Shown here: positions 8,421 to 16,412 of the stretch, piece after piece
Layout of the letters: the number at the start of each line of letters is the position of its first letter
Position numbering within the stretch: the stretch's first letter is position 1
Source: an uncultured Pelagibacteraceae bacterium
GTDB lineage: Bacteria; Pseudomonadota; Alphaproteobacteria; Pelagibacterales; Pelagibacteraceae
NCBI GenBank assembly: GCA_902555435.1
Contig: CACDRL010000008.1
Span: forward strand, 1-62,707
Length of the DNA stretch: 62,707 nt
Reading direction: 5' to 3'
Made by a program: the position numbers and the translations under genes
The notes under the pieces: generated by a model
Told to the model about the DNA's origin: nothing
Databases searched by the model: none
The model's input: only the letters and a program-made list of their open reading frames with translations

Positions 8421-9374
8421 TTATATTTTAACGTTATTTAAAGCATTATTTTTAAATAGATTTGCCTCTCTAATATATCTTCTAACCATTTGTGTTGTTT
8501 TATGTCCTGTCATTGCCATTATACTTCTTTCATCTGCTCCTGAATCAGCTGCAACAGTAGCAAAACCTGACCTTAAACTATGACCTGCGAAATTTTTATT
8601 TTCAATACCTGCTAAATTTAAATATTCTTTTATTAGCAAAACTACAGATTGGTCAGTTAATCTTTGATTTGTTAATGATGAACCTTTAGAAAATCTTCTA
8701 AATATGGGTCCTGAATTAATCTTAGAAATTTCTAACCATTTTTTTAAATTTGTAACAGGACAGTAAATTTCATTGTCAAAGTAGGGTAGTCCTTTAGTCA
8801 TTCCTTCTCCAAATTGGTCAGTTTTTGATCTTTTAATTGTGATTTTTAGACCCTCAGGAACAAATTCTAAATCCTCATAATCAACTGAAATAAGCTCAGT
8901 TCTTCTAAAGCCTCCTCCAAAACCAATTAAAATTATTGATTTGTCTCTAAGTTTTTTTATTTCCTCAGTTTTTTCTTTATTTATTGCATTAATAATTGAT
9001 GTTAAATGATTGATTAATATAGGTTTTTTTCCTTTCTGAATACTACCTTTGACCCTTCTTATTCCCATTAAATTTTCAACAATGATTGGATGTTTTGTGT
9101 CTAGATAATGCCCTTTAAGCTTATGGACCATACTTATTGATACTAATCTTCTTCTTAAAGTGCTTATTTTTGAGTTTTTAGAGAGATGAGTGAGGTATAA
9201 GGAAACTGTTTTTGGCTCTGATGGCAATGAATTTAATCCATGCTTTGCACAAAAAGCTCCGAAATCTTTAAAATCAGATTTATAAGCTCTTAATGTATTA
9301 TTTGCCTTTGAGCTTTTAAGGTTATTAAATGTTTCTTCATGGAGCGATTTTAGGTCTGTTGTCAGTTCATTCAT
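8421..9374 (-). CDS. Tyrosine recombinase / phage-type integrase
   Basis: A 317-residue recombinase. The N-terminal 100 residues form the SAM-like core-binding domain (NTLRAYKSDF), and the C-terminal part has the full catalytic set: R157 (GFRRTEL), K184 (RSKTDQ), H265 and R268 (GHSLRSG), H291 (TGHKT) and the nucleophile Y300 (RRYIRE). The enzyme therefore looks active. It points toward the glycan genes and closes the block that begins at the tRNA-Glu. No excisionase or phage structural gene is near. A 14-bp inverted repeat lies 3 bases before its start codon. A role in gaining or exchanging the surface genes is inferred. Confidence 0.9.
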   Translation of the reverse strand: MNELTTDLKSLHEETFNNLKSSKANNTLRAYKSDFKDFGAFCAKHGLNSLPSEPKTVSLYLTHLSKNSKISTLRRRLVSISMVHKLKGHYLDTKHPIIVENLMGIRRVKGSIQKGKKPILINHLTSIINAINKEKTEEIKKLRDKSIILIGFGGGFRRTELISVDYEDLEFVPEGLKITIKRSKTDQFGEGMTKGLPYFDNEIYCPVTNLKKWLEISKINSGPIFRRFSKGSSLTNQRLTDQSVVLLIKEYLNLAGIENKNFAGHSLRSGFATVAADSGADERSIMAMTGHKTTQMVRRYIREANLFKNNALNNVKI

Positions 9375-9377
9375 ATA

Positions 9378-9412
9378 ATTACTATTGATAACAATTAATT
9401 ATCATTAGTAAT
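9378..9412. repeat. 14-bp inverted repeat before the recombinase
   Basis: The arms ATTACTATTGATAA (9378-9391) and TTATCATTAGTAAT (9399-9412) are inverted repeats with 13 of 14 positions complementary and a 7-base centre, CAATTAA. Two inverted sites of this length around a 6-8 base spacer is the layout of a tyrosine-recombinase core site; it could also be an operator or an RNA hairpin in the integrase leader. No second copy was seen near the tRNA-Glu. Confidence 0.45.
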
Positions 9413-9509
9413 ATATCAAGAGTTTTAATATGTCAAATAAAATAATTTATTTTTTTAAAGGACAATTAACGACATTGTGATCACACTAAGTATGTAATAA
9501 GATTTAAAA

Positions 9510-9680
9510 ATGGGCATAGATGGAGTAATTGAACCAATATATTTTCTAATAACTTCAATTGGTTTTGTAATATTAAGCCTTATTCAGTACAAAAAAACTG
9601 GAAAAACTCTAGAAACGATTTATTTGTCTATTTTAGCTGTTTTCTTTATTATTTGCTTTATTATTTTAAATTTTTATTGA
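9510..9680 (+). CDS. Small membrane protein, 56 residues
   Basis: An open frame with an ATG at 9510 and a stop at 9678-9680. The product has two hydrophobic segments (about residues 9-25 and 38-56) separated by a short basic loop QYKKTGKT, so it should cross the membrane twice with the loop on the cytoplasmic side. I do not recognise a family. It ends 7 bases before the DUF2938 gene on the same strand and may form an operon with it. The regular hydrophobic pattern and tight packing support a real gene, but at this length certainty is limited. Confidence 0.5.
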   Translation: MGIDGVIEPIYFLITSIGFVILSLIQYKKTGKTLETIYLSILAVFFIICFIILNFY

Positions 9681-9687
9681 GTTAATA

Positions 9688-10163
9688 TTGATTGATATTT
9701 TAAGCATTTTTGTTGCAGGAATATTCTCTTGCATTATTTTAGACATTTTGGGACATTTATTAAAAAAAATAGGTATTCCAGAGCCATCTTGGGGAATTGT
9801 AGGTAGATGGACCTATTATATGATTAAAAATGGTACTTTTTTTAACCCAACCATTATTGAAAAACCTGAATTTAAATATGAAGTCATACTTGGATGGGTT
9901 TTTCACTATTTTATATCAATATCTTGGGCAGTTATTTACTATATTTTCTTTATTTATATTGGAATTAAAATGTCTTATTTTTCAGGGCTTATTTTTGGAG
10001 CAATAACAACTTTTGCTCCACTGTTGGTATTTTTACCTTTTACAGGACAAGGTATTTTTGCAAAAAAACAGGAAAACCAATAAAAACATCTTGTATATTT
10101 CTTTTAAGACATTCAATATATGGAATAGCAATGTTTGAAGGTTTTAGATGGTTTATAATATGA
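9688..10163 (+). pseudogene. DUF2938 membrane protein, frameshifted in a 7-A tract
   Basis: The uninterrupted frame starts at a TTG (9688) and stops at 10083 (131 residues), with four hydrophobic segments typical of the uncharacterised DUF2938 family. At 10062-10068 there is a run of seven A; with one more A the frame would continue to 10163 and add a tail containing LRHSIYGIAMFEGFRWF, which looks like the missing last membrane segment of the family. The restored stop (TGA 10161-10163) overlaps the ATG of the next gene as ATGA, which strongly favours the longer product as the ancestral one. The break may be a real mutation, a sequence error, or a slippage site. Confidence 0.7.
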
Positions 10164-10435
10164 AATTGAAAGGAACAAAATTTCAGCAAAAAGTATGGAA
10201 ATATCTCAAAACTATACCAAAAGGCACTGTAAAAACCTATAAAGAGGTAGCGATTGGCATAAAAAGCCCAAAATCAGCGCGTGCTGTAGCTAATGCATGT
10301 GGAAAAAACCCTTATGCCCCCAAAATACCATGTCATAGAGTAATTCGGTCTGATGGAGGCCTTGGTGGATACTCAGGGAGAGGTGGAATTAAAACAAAGT
10401 TGCGTTTATTGAGATCTGAAAAAGTTGAAATTTAA
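10160..10435 (+). CDS. ogt: Methylated-DNA cysteine methyltransferase, one-domain
   Basis: A 91-residue protein that is just the C-terminal, DNA-binding domain of O6-alkylguanine transferases. It has the arginine finger R41 (SARAVANAC), the reactive cysteine C58 in IPCHRV, and the GLGGYSG loop. Keeping the cysteine argues for a true repair enzyme that takes the alkyl group onto itself, not an alkyltransferase-like protein (which has Trp there). I prefer the ATG at 10160 to the one 12 bases upstream: the domain starts right after it, and it overlaps the restored DUF2938 stop as ATGA. The N-terminal domain of Ada/Ogt proteins is absent. Confidence 0.85.
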   Translation: MKLKGTKFQQKVWKYLKTIPKGTVKTYKEVAIGIKSPKSARAVANACGKNPYAPKIPCHRVIRSDGGLGGYSGRGGIKTKLRLLRSEKVEI

Positions 10436-10970
10436 TAGCTTTTTTAGCCTATTTTATTGTCAAAAACACAAGTAAAATCAATGTTTTTTCAATATTTAAG
10501 CGTATTTTAGTATAAATAGTGTTATACACCCTTCAGTTGTACTATATATCGAGATATAACAAAATAAAGCACCTCTATGGCCGTTTAAAACACATATTCT
10601 ATAACTGCATTGCTCTACTTTTCAATGATAACAAGGCTTATTTTATCGTCTAATTTCAAAGATTTTTTTATGAATTATTGTTCCCCCTACTCACTTGGTT
10701 AAATAAGAATTTTGAATTTTGTGTATAATTAGCTTAAAAAACCATTGTTATTAAACACTTTTAAGCATAGAGCTTTATTTTATCTTTCAAGCTTGCCATT
10801 TTTGCCTTAGTTCAATTAAATGAGTATCTATTATTTTAATTTTCCTTTATAAAATCAATCTTTTATTTTAATTTATGTTTATTAATATAATTAATTTATA
10901 TAATAATTACAGTAGTTTATATATACTTATTAAAGTATTACATTATATATTGGTAAATATTTATTTACTA
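10436..10970. other. 535-base stretch without a recognisable gene
   Basis: No frame of useful length or recognisable protein is seen on either strand, only short open stretches (under about 15 codons in those I read). The first half is less A+T-extreme than the second. It holds a 14-base palindrome (TATATC-GA-GATATA, 10545-10558) inside a wider inverted repeat (TGTTATA 10520-10526, TATAACA 10555-10561). It might be a decayed gene, an untranslated leader or a small RNA locus. In a genome with mostly 0-40 base gaps this length is unusual. Confidence 0.5.
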
Positions 10971-11822
10971 TTAATTAGAACGAGTAAGCAAATATTCTCT
11001 TCTAGAAATATATAAACCACTGAGAACAATAATAAACAAACCTAAATAAGTCCAATTATCAGGTAATTCATGAAAGAAATAATAGCTAATAAGTATATTT
11101 GTAATAATCTCTGTATAGCCCAAAGGAGCTAATTTAGAGGCATCAGCGTATTTGAGTGATAATATGAGGAAAAGGTGTGCTACAGAGGCTATTAAGCCGA
11201 TTAAAGCCATCAAAATCCACTGATTTGAAGTAGGATTAACCCAAACAGAGGGCATAAATAAGCTAATAATTATAGTTCCTATCAAACCAGATAGTAAAAG
11301 AGTTAAAAGAGGGTTATCAGAGGTGCTGAGCTTCCTAGTGATTATAAGATAAAATCCATAGCAAATTCCATTACCTAAAGCAGCCATAGTAGCCAAGTTA
11401 AGCTCAATAAAACCAGGTCGAATTACAATTAGAGTTCCAATAAAACCTAATGATACAGCAGTCCACCTCTTTACCCCTACTTTCTCATTTAAAAAAAAGG
11501 GAGATAAGGCTGTAACACAAATTGGAGCAACAAAAGCTAATGTTAAGGCTTTAGGAAGTGAAATTTCCGATATTGCATAAAAGAATAAGTATGTAGAAAA
11601 AACAAATATCAATCCTCTAATTAATTGAAGGGCTGGTTTTTTTGTCCAAACTAATGAATGCCTATAAAAGATAAGCATTAGGGATAATGTAAAGACTACT
11701 GTAAAAAAATATCTTGCCCACGTTATCTGTAAAACATCCATAGATGAGCTTAAATATTTAGCAAAAGCATCCATTACAGGAACAATCATCCAAGCAGATG
11801 CATTTAAAATTATAGCCTTCAT
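10971..11822 (-). CDS. EamA/DMT family transporter
   Basis: A 283-residue membrane protein with about ten hydrophobic segments in two similar halves, as in drug/metabolite transporters of the EamA type. Typical points are the ARYFFTVVF segment after helix 2, LPKALTLAFVAPI in helix 4 and the matching YTEIITNILISYYFF in the second half. These carriers move small metabolites or amino acids across the inner membrane; the substrate cannot be read from the sequence. It lies 16 bases downstream of an AEC transporter gene on the same strand, so they may be co-transcribed. Confidence 0.85.
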   Translation of the reverse strand: MKAIILNASAWMIVPVMDAFAKYLSSSMDVLQITWARYFFTVVFTLSLMLIFYRHSLVWTKKPALQLIRGLIFVFSTYLFFYAISEISLPKALTLAFVAPICVTALSPFFLNEKVGVKRWTAVSLGFIGTLIVIRPGFIELNLATMAALGNGICYGFYLIITRKLSTSDNPLLTLLLSGLIGTIIISLFMPSVWVNPTSNQWILMALIGLIASVAHLFLILSLKYADASKLAPLGYTEIITNILISYYFFHELPDNWTYLGLFIIVLSGLYISRREYLLTRSN

Positions 11823-11838
11823 AAAAGAAGGATATCTC

Positions 11839-12738
11839 TTAATAGAAGTATTTTAAAGCAAAGAATAATGTAATCGGAATAGTGAATAAGGACATGATTG
11901 TAGATACTACAATTGTGCTAGATATATTATCTACAATTTCTTTAGGAGAATACATGTGAGCAATCAAATAACACAAAATTGCACTAGGCATACAAGACTG
12001 AATTAACAGAACACCAGCTGGTATACCAGATAAATTAAAAAATTTTATAACAGCAAATCCTATAATAGGACCTAATATTACTCTTCCAAAAGAAGTTATT
12101 AATGCATCTTTAAAAGAAAATACTTTCATTTGTGTAAGAGCAACACCTAGCGACATAAGGATCATTACAATCATTCCATAAGCTAAAAGCATTACAGTAT
12201 TTAATACAAATTGAGGAAATGGAATTTCAAAATACAAAAAGAGTACTGTTATTAAAATTGCATAAAATGATGGACTTTTTAATATTGTGTTAAAATCAAA
12301 AGCCCGTTTTGCTAAAAAAATATTTAAAGTAAAATGGAGTAAAACAATTAAGGATGATATTGCAGCTGCTATACCCATTCCTAGTTCTCCATAGGCAAAT
12401 AAACATATTGGGATACCCATATTTCCAGTATTTGGTAAAATAAAAGTTGGTAACTCACGGATATAATCTTTCTTCATAAGTACAAGAAAAATTAAACCTA
12501 CAATACCAAATAATGTTAATAAGATGATTGCGTAACCAAAATATTCACTAAATAACTCAAAAGTTACTCCACCTGCCGTAATTGCAAAAATTACTAATGC
12601 TGGCGTTCCAAAATTACCAGCGTATGTTGTTATAAATGATGTATCAAAATCTGGATTTTTTTTTCCTAGATGATATCCAAGACCTACTATTAGGAATACT
12701 GGAAATAAAACTTCAAAAAGTTTTAAATAAATTTCCAT
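11839..12738 (-). CDS. AEC family transporter (auxin efflux carrier type)
   Basis: A 299-residue membrane protein with ten predicted helices in two five-helix repeats. Family marks include VFLIVGLGYHLGKK at the start, the broken-helix motif LPNTGNMGIPI in the first half, and the later SCMPSAILCYLIA. Bacterial members transport organic acids such as malonate or malate; the substrate here is unknown. The start codon overlaps the hom stop by one base (12738), so it is probably read on the same transcript as hom. Confidence 0.85.
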   Translation of the reverse strand: MEIYLKLFEVLFPVFLIVGLGYHLGKKNPDFDTSFITTYAGNFGTPALVIFAITAGGVTFELFSEYFGYAIILLTLFGIVGLIFLVLMKKDYIRELPTFILPNTGNMGIPICLFAYGELGMGIAAAISSLIVLLHFTLNIFLAKRAFDFNTILKSPSFYAILITVLFLYFEIPFPQFVLNTVMLLAYGMIVMILMSLGVALTQMKVFSFKDALITSFGRVILGPIIGFAVIKFFNLSGIPAGVLLIQSCMPSAILCYLIAHMYSPKEIVDNISSTIVVSTIMSLFTIPITLFFALKYFY

Positions 12739-14030
12739 TAATCGAGCAATCTAATTAACGTAGGTGATTTTAAGATATTCTTATTTTTTTTAAAAATAGA
12801 TAAACAGCTATTACAATTTAATTCTGTAGTTTTATGTGTAACTATTACTATTGTAGCTTTATTATTTTTTTTATCTGGAGTTTGAATTAATCTTTTTACA
12901 GAAATTTTATATTTGGCTAAACGGTTAGTTATTTGAGACAAAACACCTGGTCTATCTTTAACTTCAAATCTTAAATATAAGGAATTAACATAATTGTTTA
13001 CATTGTAAGTTTTTAAAGTTTTTAGTTTATTTACGGTTACTCCAAATGGTTTTTTAATATTTCCTCTCAAAATAGATAATAAGTCAGATAGTAATGATGA
13101 TGAAGTAGGACCTGGTCCAGCACCCTCTCCTTGCAATACACTTTCTCCTACAGGTTTGCCATTAAGGATCACCGCGTTCATAACTCCATTTACATTACCA
13201 ATATATGATTTTTTATTTACAAGGCATGGATGAACAGTTTCAAAGAGTTGATTACTTTTAAGTTCAGAGATACCCAATAATTTAATTCTTAAATCTAATT
13301 GATTTGCAATTTTAATATCTTTTAAATCAATCTTTTCTATTCCTTCCATTAAACATTTTTTATTTGATATTTTGCTACTAAATGCCAAAGCAGACAAAAT
13401 TCTAACTTTTGCAAATGCATCAAAACCATTTAAATCTAATTTTGGATTTCCAGGTTCAGCATATCCAAGGAGTTGAGCTTTTTTCAAAACATCTGCAAAA
13501 TTTTGCTCAGAATTTTCCATCTCTGATAAGATATAATTTGAAGTACCATTTAAAATTCCATAAACTTTAGATAATTTATTAGTAGCCAATCCTTCTTTAA
13601 TAGATCTCAATATCGGTATACCACCAGCAACTGATGCTTCGAATTCTAAATTAACATTATTTTTTTCAGCTAGTTTAGCTAAATTGTTTCCATGTTTTGA
13701 AATTAAAGCTTTGTTTGGAGTAATTACATGAATTTTATTATTCAAAGCAGTTTCAACTATTTTTTTTGAAACCCCATCAGATTGTCCAATTACTTCAAAT
13801 AATATATCAACTTTTTCTTTCTTAAAAATTTCAAAGGGGTTTTTGTAAAAAATTTTTCTTTTTATTTTATATTTTCTTTTTTTATTTATATTTTTTGCAG
13901 AAATAGCTACTACATTAATTTTTTTACCTGTTTTAAGCTCAATATCCTTCTTTTTAATAATCAGCTCATTATATAAATAATTACCAACTTGACCAAGTCC
14001 AACAACCGCAACATTTACTATTTTATTCAT
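12738..14030 (-). CDS. hom: Homoserine dehydrogenase
   Basis: A 430-residue enzyme that reduces aspartate semialdehyde to homoserine, the branch point to threonine and methionine. Domains in order: NAD(P)-binding (GLGQVGNYL, residues 11-19), the catalytic/dimer region with EASVAGGIPILR and the GILNGTSNYILS stretch, GYAEPGNPKLDLNG, and a C-terminal ACT domain (about 350-425) beginning RFEVKDRPGVLSQI, which usually gives threonine feedback. It is not fused to aspartokinase. It overlaps the upstream lipoprotein gene by 4 bases. Confidence 0.95.
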   Translation of the reverse strand: MNKIVNVAVVGLGQVGNYLYNELIIKKKDIELKTGKKINVVAISAKNINKKRKYKIKRKIFYKNPFEIFKKEKVDILFEVIGQSDGVSKKIVETALNNKIHVITPNKALISKHGNNLAKLAEKNNVNLEFEASVAGGIPILRSIKEGLATNKLSKVYGILNGTSNYILSEMENSEQNFADVLKKAQLLGYAEPGNPKLDLNGFDAFAKVRILSALAFSSKISNKKCLMEGIEKIDLKDIKIANQLDLRIKLLGISELKSNQLFETVHPCLVNKKSYIGNVNGVMNAVILNGKPVGESVLQGEGAGPGPTSSSLLSDLLSILRGNIKKPFGVTVNKLKTLKTYNVNNYVNSLYLRFEVKDRPGVLSQITNRLAKYKISVKRLIQTPDKKNNKATIVIVTHKTTELNCNSCLSIFKKNKNILKSPTLIRLLD

Positions 14031-14251
14031 TTACTTATATCTGGATATTTACTTTTTTTAGTATAGTCATCTATATATATCTCATATTCTTCCAATGTCA
14101 TTTTTGTTATATCGTCAGACTTTTTAAGTATTTCATTTATTTTTTTTTGAATTTTTTGATTTTCAGCAGGATGTTCTGTCCAATATTCAGAATCTTTATT
14201 TAAAGAGCAATTACTTAAAATAAGTAGAAAAATAATTAACAAATATTTCAT
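14027..14251 (-). CDS. Small lipoprotein, 74 residues
   Basis: The product starts with a short signal peptide ending in the lipobox LSNC (cysteine at residue 15), so it should be lipid-anchored in the envelope. The remaining 59 residues are polar and helix-prone, with acidic and lysine-rich stretches; I do not recognise a family. It is sandwiched between argC (shared base 14251) and hom (4-base overlap), so it is almost certainly co-translated with them. A link to amino acid synthesis is not implied by the sequence itself. Confidence 0.75.
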   Translation of the reverse strand: MKYLLIIFLLILSNCSLNKDSEYWTEHPAENQKIQKKINEILKKSDDITKMTLEEYEIYIDDYTKKSKYPDISK

Positions 14252-15270
14252 TATAAAGCAGTTTTTTCGGGAAAATTAAATTTATTATTTAAATTTTGAA
14301 CAGCCTGACCTGCTCCACCTTTAATTAAATTATCTATTGCTGAAATAATGATTATTTTGTTTTTATATTTTGTTTTACACACCGTAATAAAGCAATTGTT
14401 TGTATTAATAACATCATTTGTGCTTAAGAGTTTATCAGAGTCTAATATTTTAACAAAATTTTCTCCCTTATAAGATTTCTTAAGCGTTTTGATGATTTTT
14501 GGTTGATTAACATTTTTCTCTAAATCTAAATAAATAGTACTTAATATACCTCTAAACATTGGAGATAAATGTGGGGTAAAACTAAATTGAAAATTTTTAT
14601 TAGTAAATTTTCTTAAAAATTGGTGTATTTCAGAATTATGTCTATGAAAACCAACACCATAAGCGCTTAAAGACTCGTATAAATTCTTATCTTTATATTT
14701 TTTATGAACTCCTCTACCAGCACCAGAATAACCAGATTTTGAATCAATAATTATATTATCTAATTTAACTAATTTTTTTTTAAACAAAGGAACCAGTGGT
14801 AATAATATTGATGTTGGGTAACATCCTGGACATGAAATTATATTGTGATTTTTTAATTCATCACGATTTATTTCGGGTAAACAATAAATGCTTTTCTTCT
14901 GTAATTTTGGAGCTCGATGTTTTTGTTTATACCATTTTAAATATTCATTAACTTTTTTTAATCTAAAATCTGCTGCTAAATCAATTAGTGTAATATTATG
15001 ATTAAGTTTTTTTGCTATATCTTGAGCTTCACCATTCGGTAAAGCTGTGAAAACAACATCAACACCATTTAACAATTTTTGATTAAATTTAACAATTTTT
15101 GGTAATTTTTTTTTTGATAAAGATTTATCATAATAAGAAATATTTTTTCCAACAGATGAATTTCCACATAAATATTTAATATTAATATATTTATGTTTAA
15201 TTAATAACTTAATTAATTGAACACCAATATATCCAGTAGATCCAGCAACTAATGCATTAAGCTTAGGCAT
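14251..15270 (-). CDS. argC: N-acetyl-gamma-glutamyl-phosphate reductase
   Basis: A 339-residue NADPH-dependent enzyme of arginine synthesis; it reduces N-acetylglutamyl phosphate to the semialdehyde. The cofactor loop is GSTGYIGVQL (residues 10-19), the catalytic cysteine is C150 in SCPGCYPTS, and the segment SGYSGAGRG and the later FTPHLSPM with a conserved histidine belong to the active site. Length fits the family. It is read in the rplM-rpsI direction, 33 bases after rpsI, so it may share that transcript. Confidence 0.95.
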   Translation of the reverse strand: MPKLNALVAGSTGYIGVQLIKLLIKHKYINIKYLCGNSSVGKNISYYDKSLSKKKLPKIVKFNQKLLNGVDVVFTALPNGEAQDIAKKLNHNITLIDLAADFRLKKVNEYLKWYKQKHRAPKLQKKSIYCLPEINRDELKNHNIISCPGCYPTSILLPLVPLFKKKLVKLDNIIIDSKSGYSGAGRGVHKKYKDKNLYESLSAYGVGFHRHNSEIHQFLRKFTNKNFQFSFTPHLSPMFRGILSTIYLDLEKNVNQPKIIKTLKKSYKGENFVKILDSDKLLSTNDVINTNNCFITVCKTKYKNKIIIISAIDNLIKGGAGQAVQNLNNKFNFPEKTAL

Positions 15271-15303
15271 TTTTTATTATAACAGTTTAAATTGAAAAAA
15301 AAA

Positions 15304-15741
15304 TTATCTTTTAGAAAACTGAAAGCTTCTTCTAGCTTTTCTTCTACCAGGTTTTTTTCTTTCAACAGCTCTTGAGTCTCTGGTTGTAAGTTTCTCAGTT
15401 TTCAACGTTGTTTTTAAATTTTCATCAAAAAGAACTAAAGCTTTGGAAATGCCATGAACCATTGCACCGGCTTGACCTGTTGGTCCACCACCTTTGACAC
15501 TACATCTAACATCATAGTCTGTAGCCTGATTTATAATTTCAAAAGGTCTTGTAATTTGCATTTTGTGAATTTCATCAGCAAAATATTCATTATATAATTT
15601 ACCATTTACATAAATTTTTCCAGAACCTTTTTTTAACCAAACTTTTGCTATTGAAGTTTTTCTTCTACCTGTCGCGTACTTACTATCTTTAAAATCTAGC
15701 TTTAATTTAGGAGTTTTTGTGTTTGATTGTACGTTTTCCAT
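15304..15741 (-). CDS. rpsI: 30S ribosomal protein S9
   Basis: A 145-residue S9 protein. The core begins at YATGRRKTSIAKVWL and the lysine/arginine-rich tail ends in FSKR, the terminal arginine that contacts the P-site tRNA. GGGPTGQAGA is the central family signature. A short N-terminal extension of about 20 residues precedes the core, as in several alphaproteobacteria. One base separates it from rplM, the normal partner. Confidence 0.97.
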   Translation of the reverse strand: MENVQSNTKTPKLKLDFKDSKYATGRRKTSIAKVWLKKGSGKIYVNGKLYNEYFADEIHKMQITRPFEIINQATDYDVRCSVKGGGPTGQAGAMVHGISKALVLFDENLKTTLKTEKLTTRDSRAVERKKPGRRKARRSFQFSKR

Positions 15742-15742
15742 A

Positions 15743-16201
15743 TTAATTTCTTGAAATGTTTTTATTGTTTAGCTTATCTAACTCTATAACTTTTGGATTT
15801 TGTGCTGCATGAGGGTGCTCACTTCCAGAGTAAATTTTTAGTTTTGTTAATTGTTTTCTACCTAAAACTCCACCTGGCAACATTCTTTTAACTGCCATCT
15901 TTAAAGTTTCTCCAGGTTTTTTTTCATGAAGTTTTTCTGGTGTTGTAACTTTTATTCCACCAGGGTGACCTGTGTGTCTATAGTACTTTTTATTTTGAAA
16001 TTTCTTACCAGTAAATTTTGCTTGTTCGATATTTTTCACTACAACAAAATCACCATCATCCATATGTGGAGTGTAAGTAGTCTTATTTTTACCTCTAATT
16101 ATATTAGATACAACAGTGGCTAATCTCCCTACAACTGCATTTTTTGCGTCTATCTCGTACCAAGATGATGTAACTTGATCTTTTTTTGTGAATTTTGTCA
16201 T
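15743..16201 (-). CDS. rplM: 50S ribosomal protein L13
   Basis: A 152-residue L13 protein, recognised by SSWYEIDAKNAVVGRLAT near the start, the YYRHTGHPGG segment, and MLPGGVLGRK. It binds 23S rRNA early in large-subunit assembly. It heads the rplM-rpsI operon; its start faces the metY leader, so the roughly 85 bases between 16202 and the first riboswitch must hold both promoters or share them with it. Confidence 0.97.
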   Translation of the reverse strand: MTKFTKKDQVTSSWYEIDAKNAVVGRLATVVSNIIRGKNKTTYTPHMDDGDFVVVKNIEQAKFTGKKFQNKKYYRHTGHPGGIKVTTPEKLHEKKPGETLKMAVKRMLPGGVLGRKQLTKLKIYSGSEHPHAAQNPKVIELDKLNNKNISRN

Positions 16202-16285
16202 TGTGCGAGGATTAATACTATTAAATTATTCAAAGTCAATTTTATATTTAACTTGTAAAACATAACTAATATGCTAGAAAACTAT

Positions 16286-16328
16286 TGCCGATTTGATCCT
16301 ATTGCGGGCATAAAACTGCTAAAATGGA
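16286..16328 (+). promoter_or_regulatory. SAM-II-like riboswitch aptamer
   Basis: The element has the SAM-II consensus order: a short P1 stem (TGCC 16286-16289 with GGCA 16307-16310), the loop GATTTGATCC-TATTGC, then ATAAA and the conserved GCTAAAATGG tail. Pseudoknot pairs are possible between TCC (16297-16299) and GGA (16326-16328) and between GC (16304-16305) and GC (16318-16319). It should sense S-adenosylmethionine and lower metY expression. It lies just upstream of a second SAM aptamer. Confidence 0.7.
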
Positions 16329-16352
16329 ATTTTCATAAAAAATTAAATCGGT

Positions 16353-16408
16353 AGGCATTTGAACTGTATTGTGCGCCTCGCATAAAGCAAAAGCACTAAA
16401 AAAGGAGT
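16353..16408 (+). promoter_or_regulatory. SAM-V riboswitch overlapping the metY ribosome site
   Basis: The sequence fits SAM-V, the class described from Pelagibacter: P1 pairs AGGC (16353-16356) with GCCT (16375-16378), a second helix pairs GTGC (16371-16374) with GCAC (16393-16396), and a pseudoknot pairs ACT (16363-16365) with AGT (16406-16408). The last strand is part of the ribosome-binding AAGGAGT (16402-16408), 4 bases before the ATG. SAM binding would therefore block translation initiation directly. Confidence 0.85.
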
Positions 16409-16412
16409 AAAA

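Noticed and set aside
227..9680. Direct repeat of the tRNA-Glu 3' end as an island attachment site
   Set aside because: I compared the last 25 bases of the tRNA with the gaps around the recombinase (8294-8420 and 9375-9509) and saw no copy; the right boundary stays undefined.
9688..10083. A naturally short DUF2938 protein
   Set aside because: The alternative frame after the A tract gives a family-like tail and an ATGA overlap with the next gene, so a frameshift explains the data better.
10740..10805. Tiny minus-strand frame in the gene-free stretch
   Set aside because: Only 12 codons with no support; not reported as a gene.
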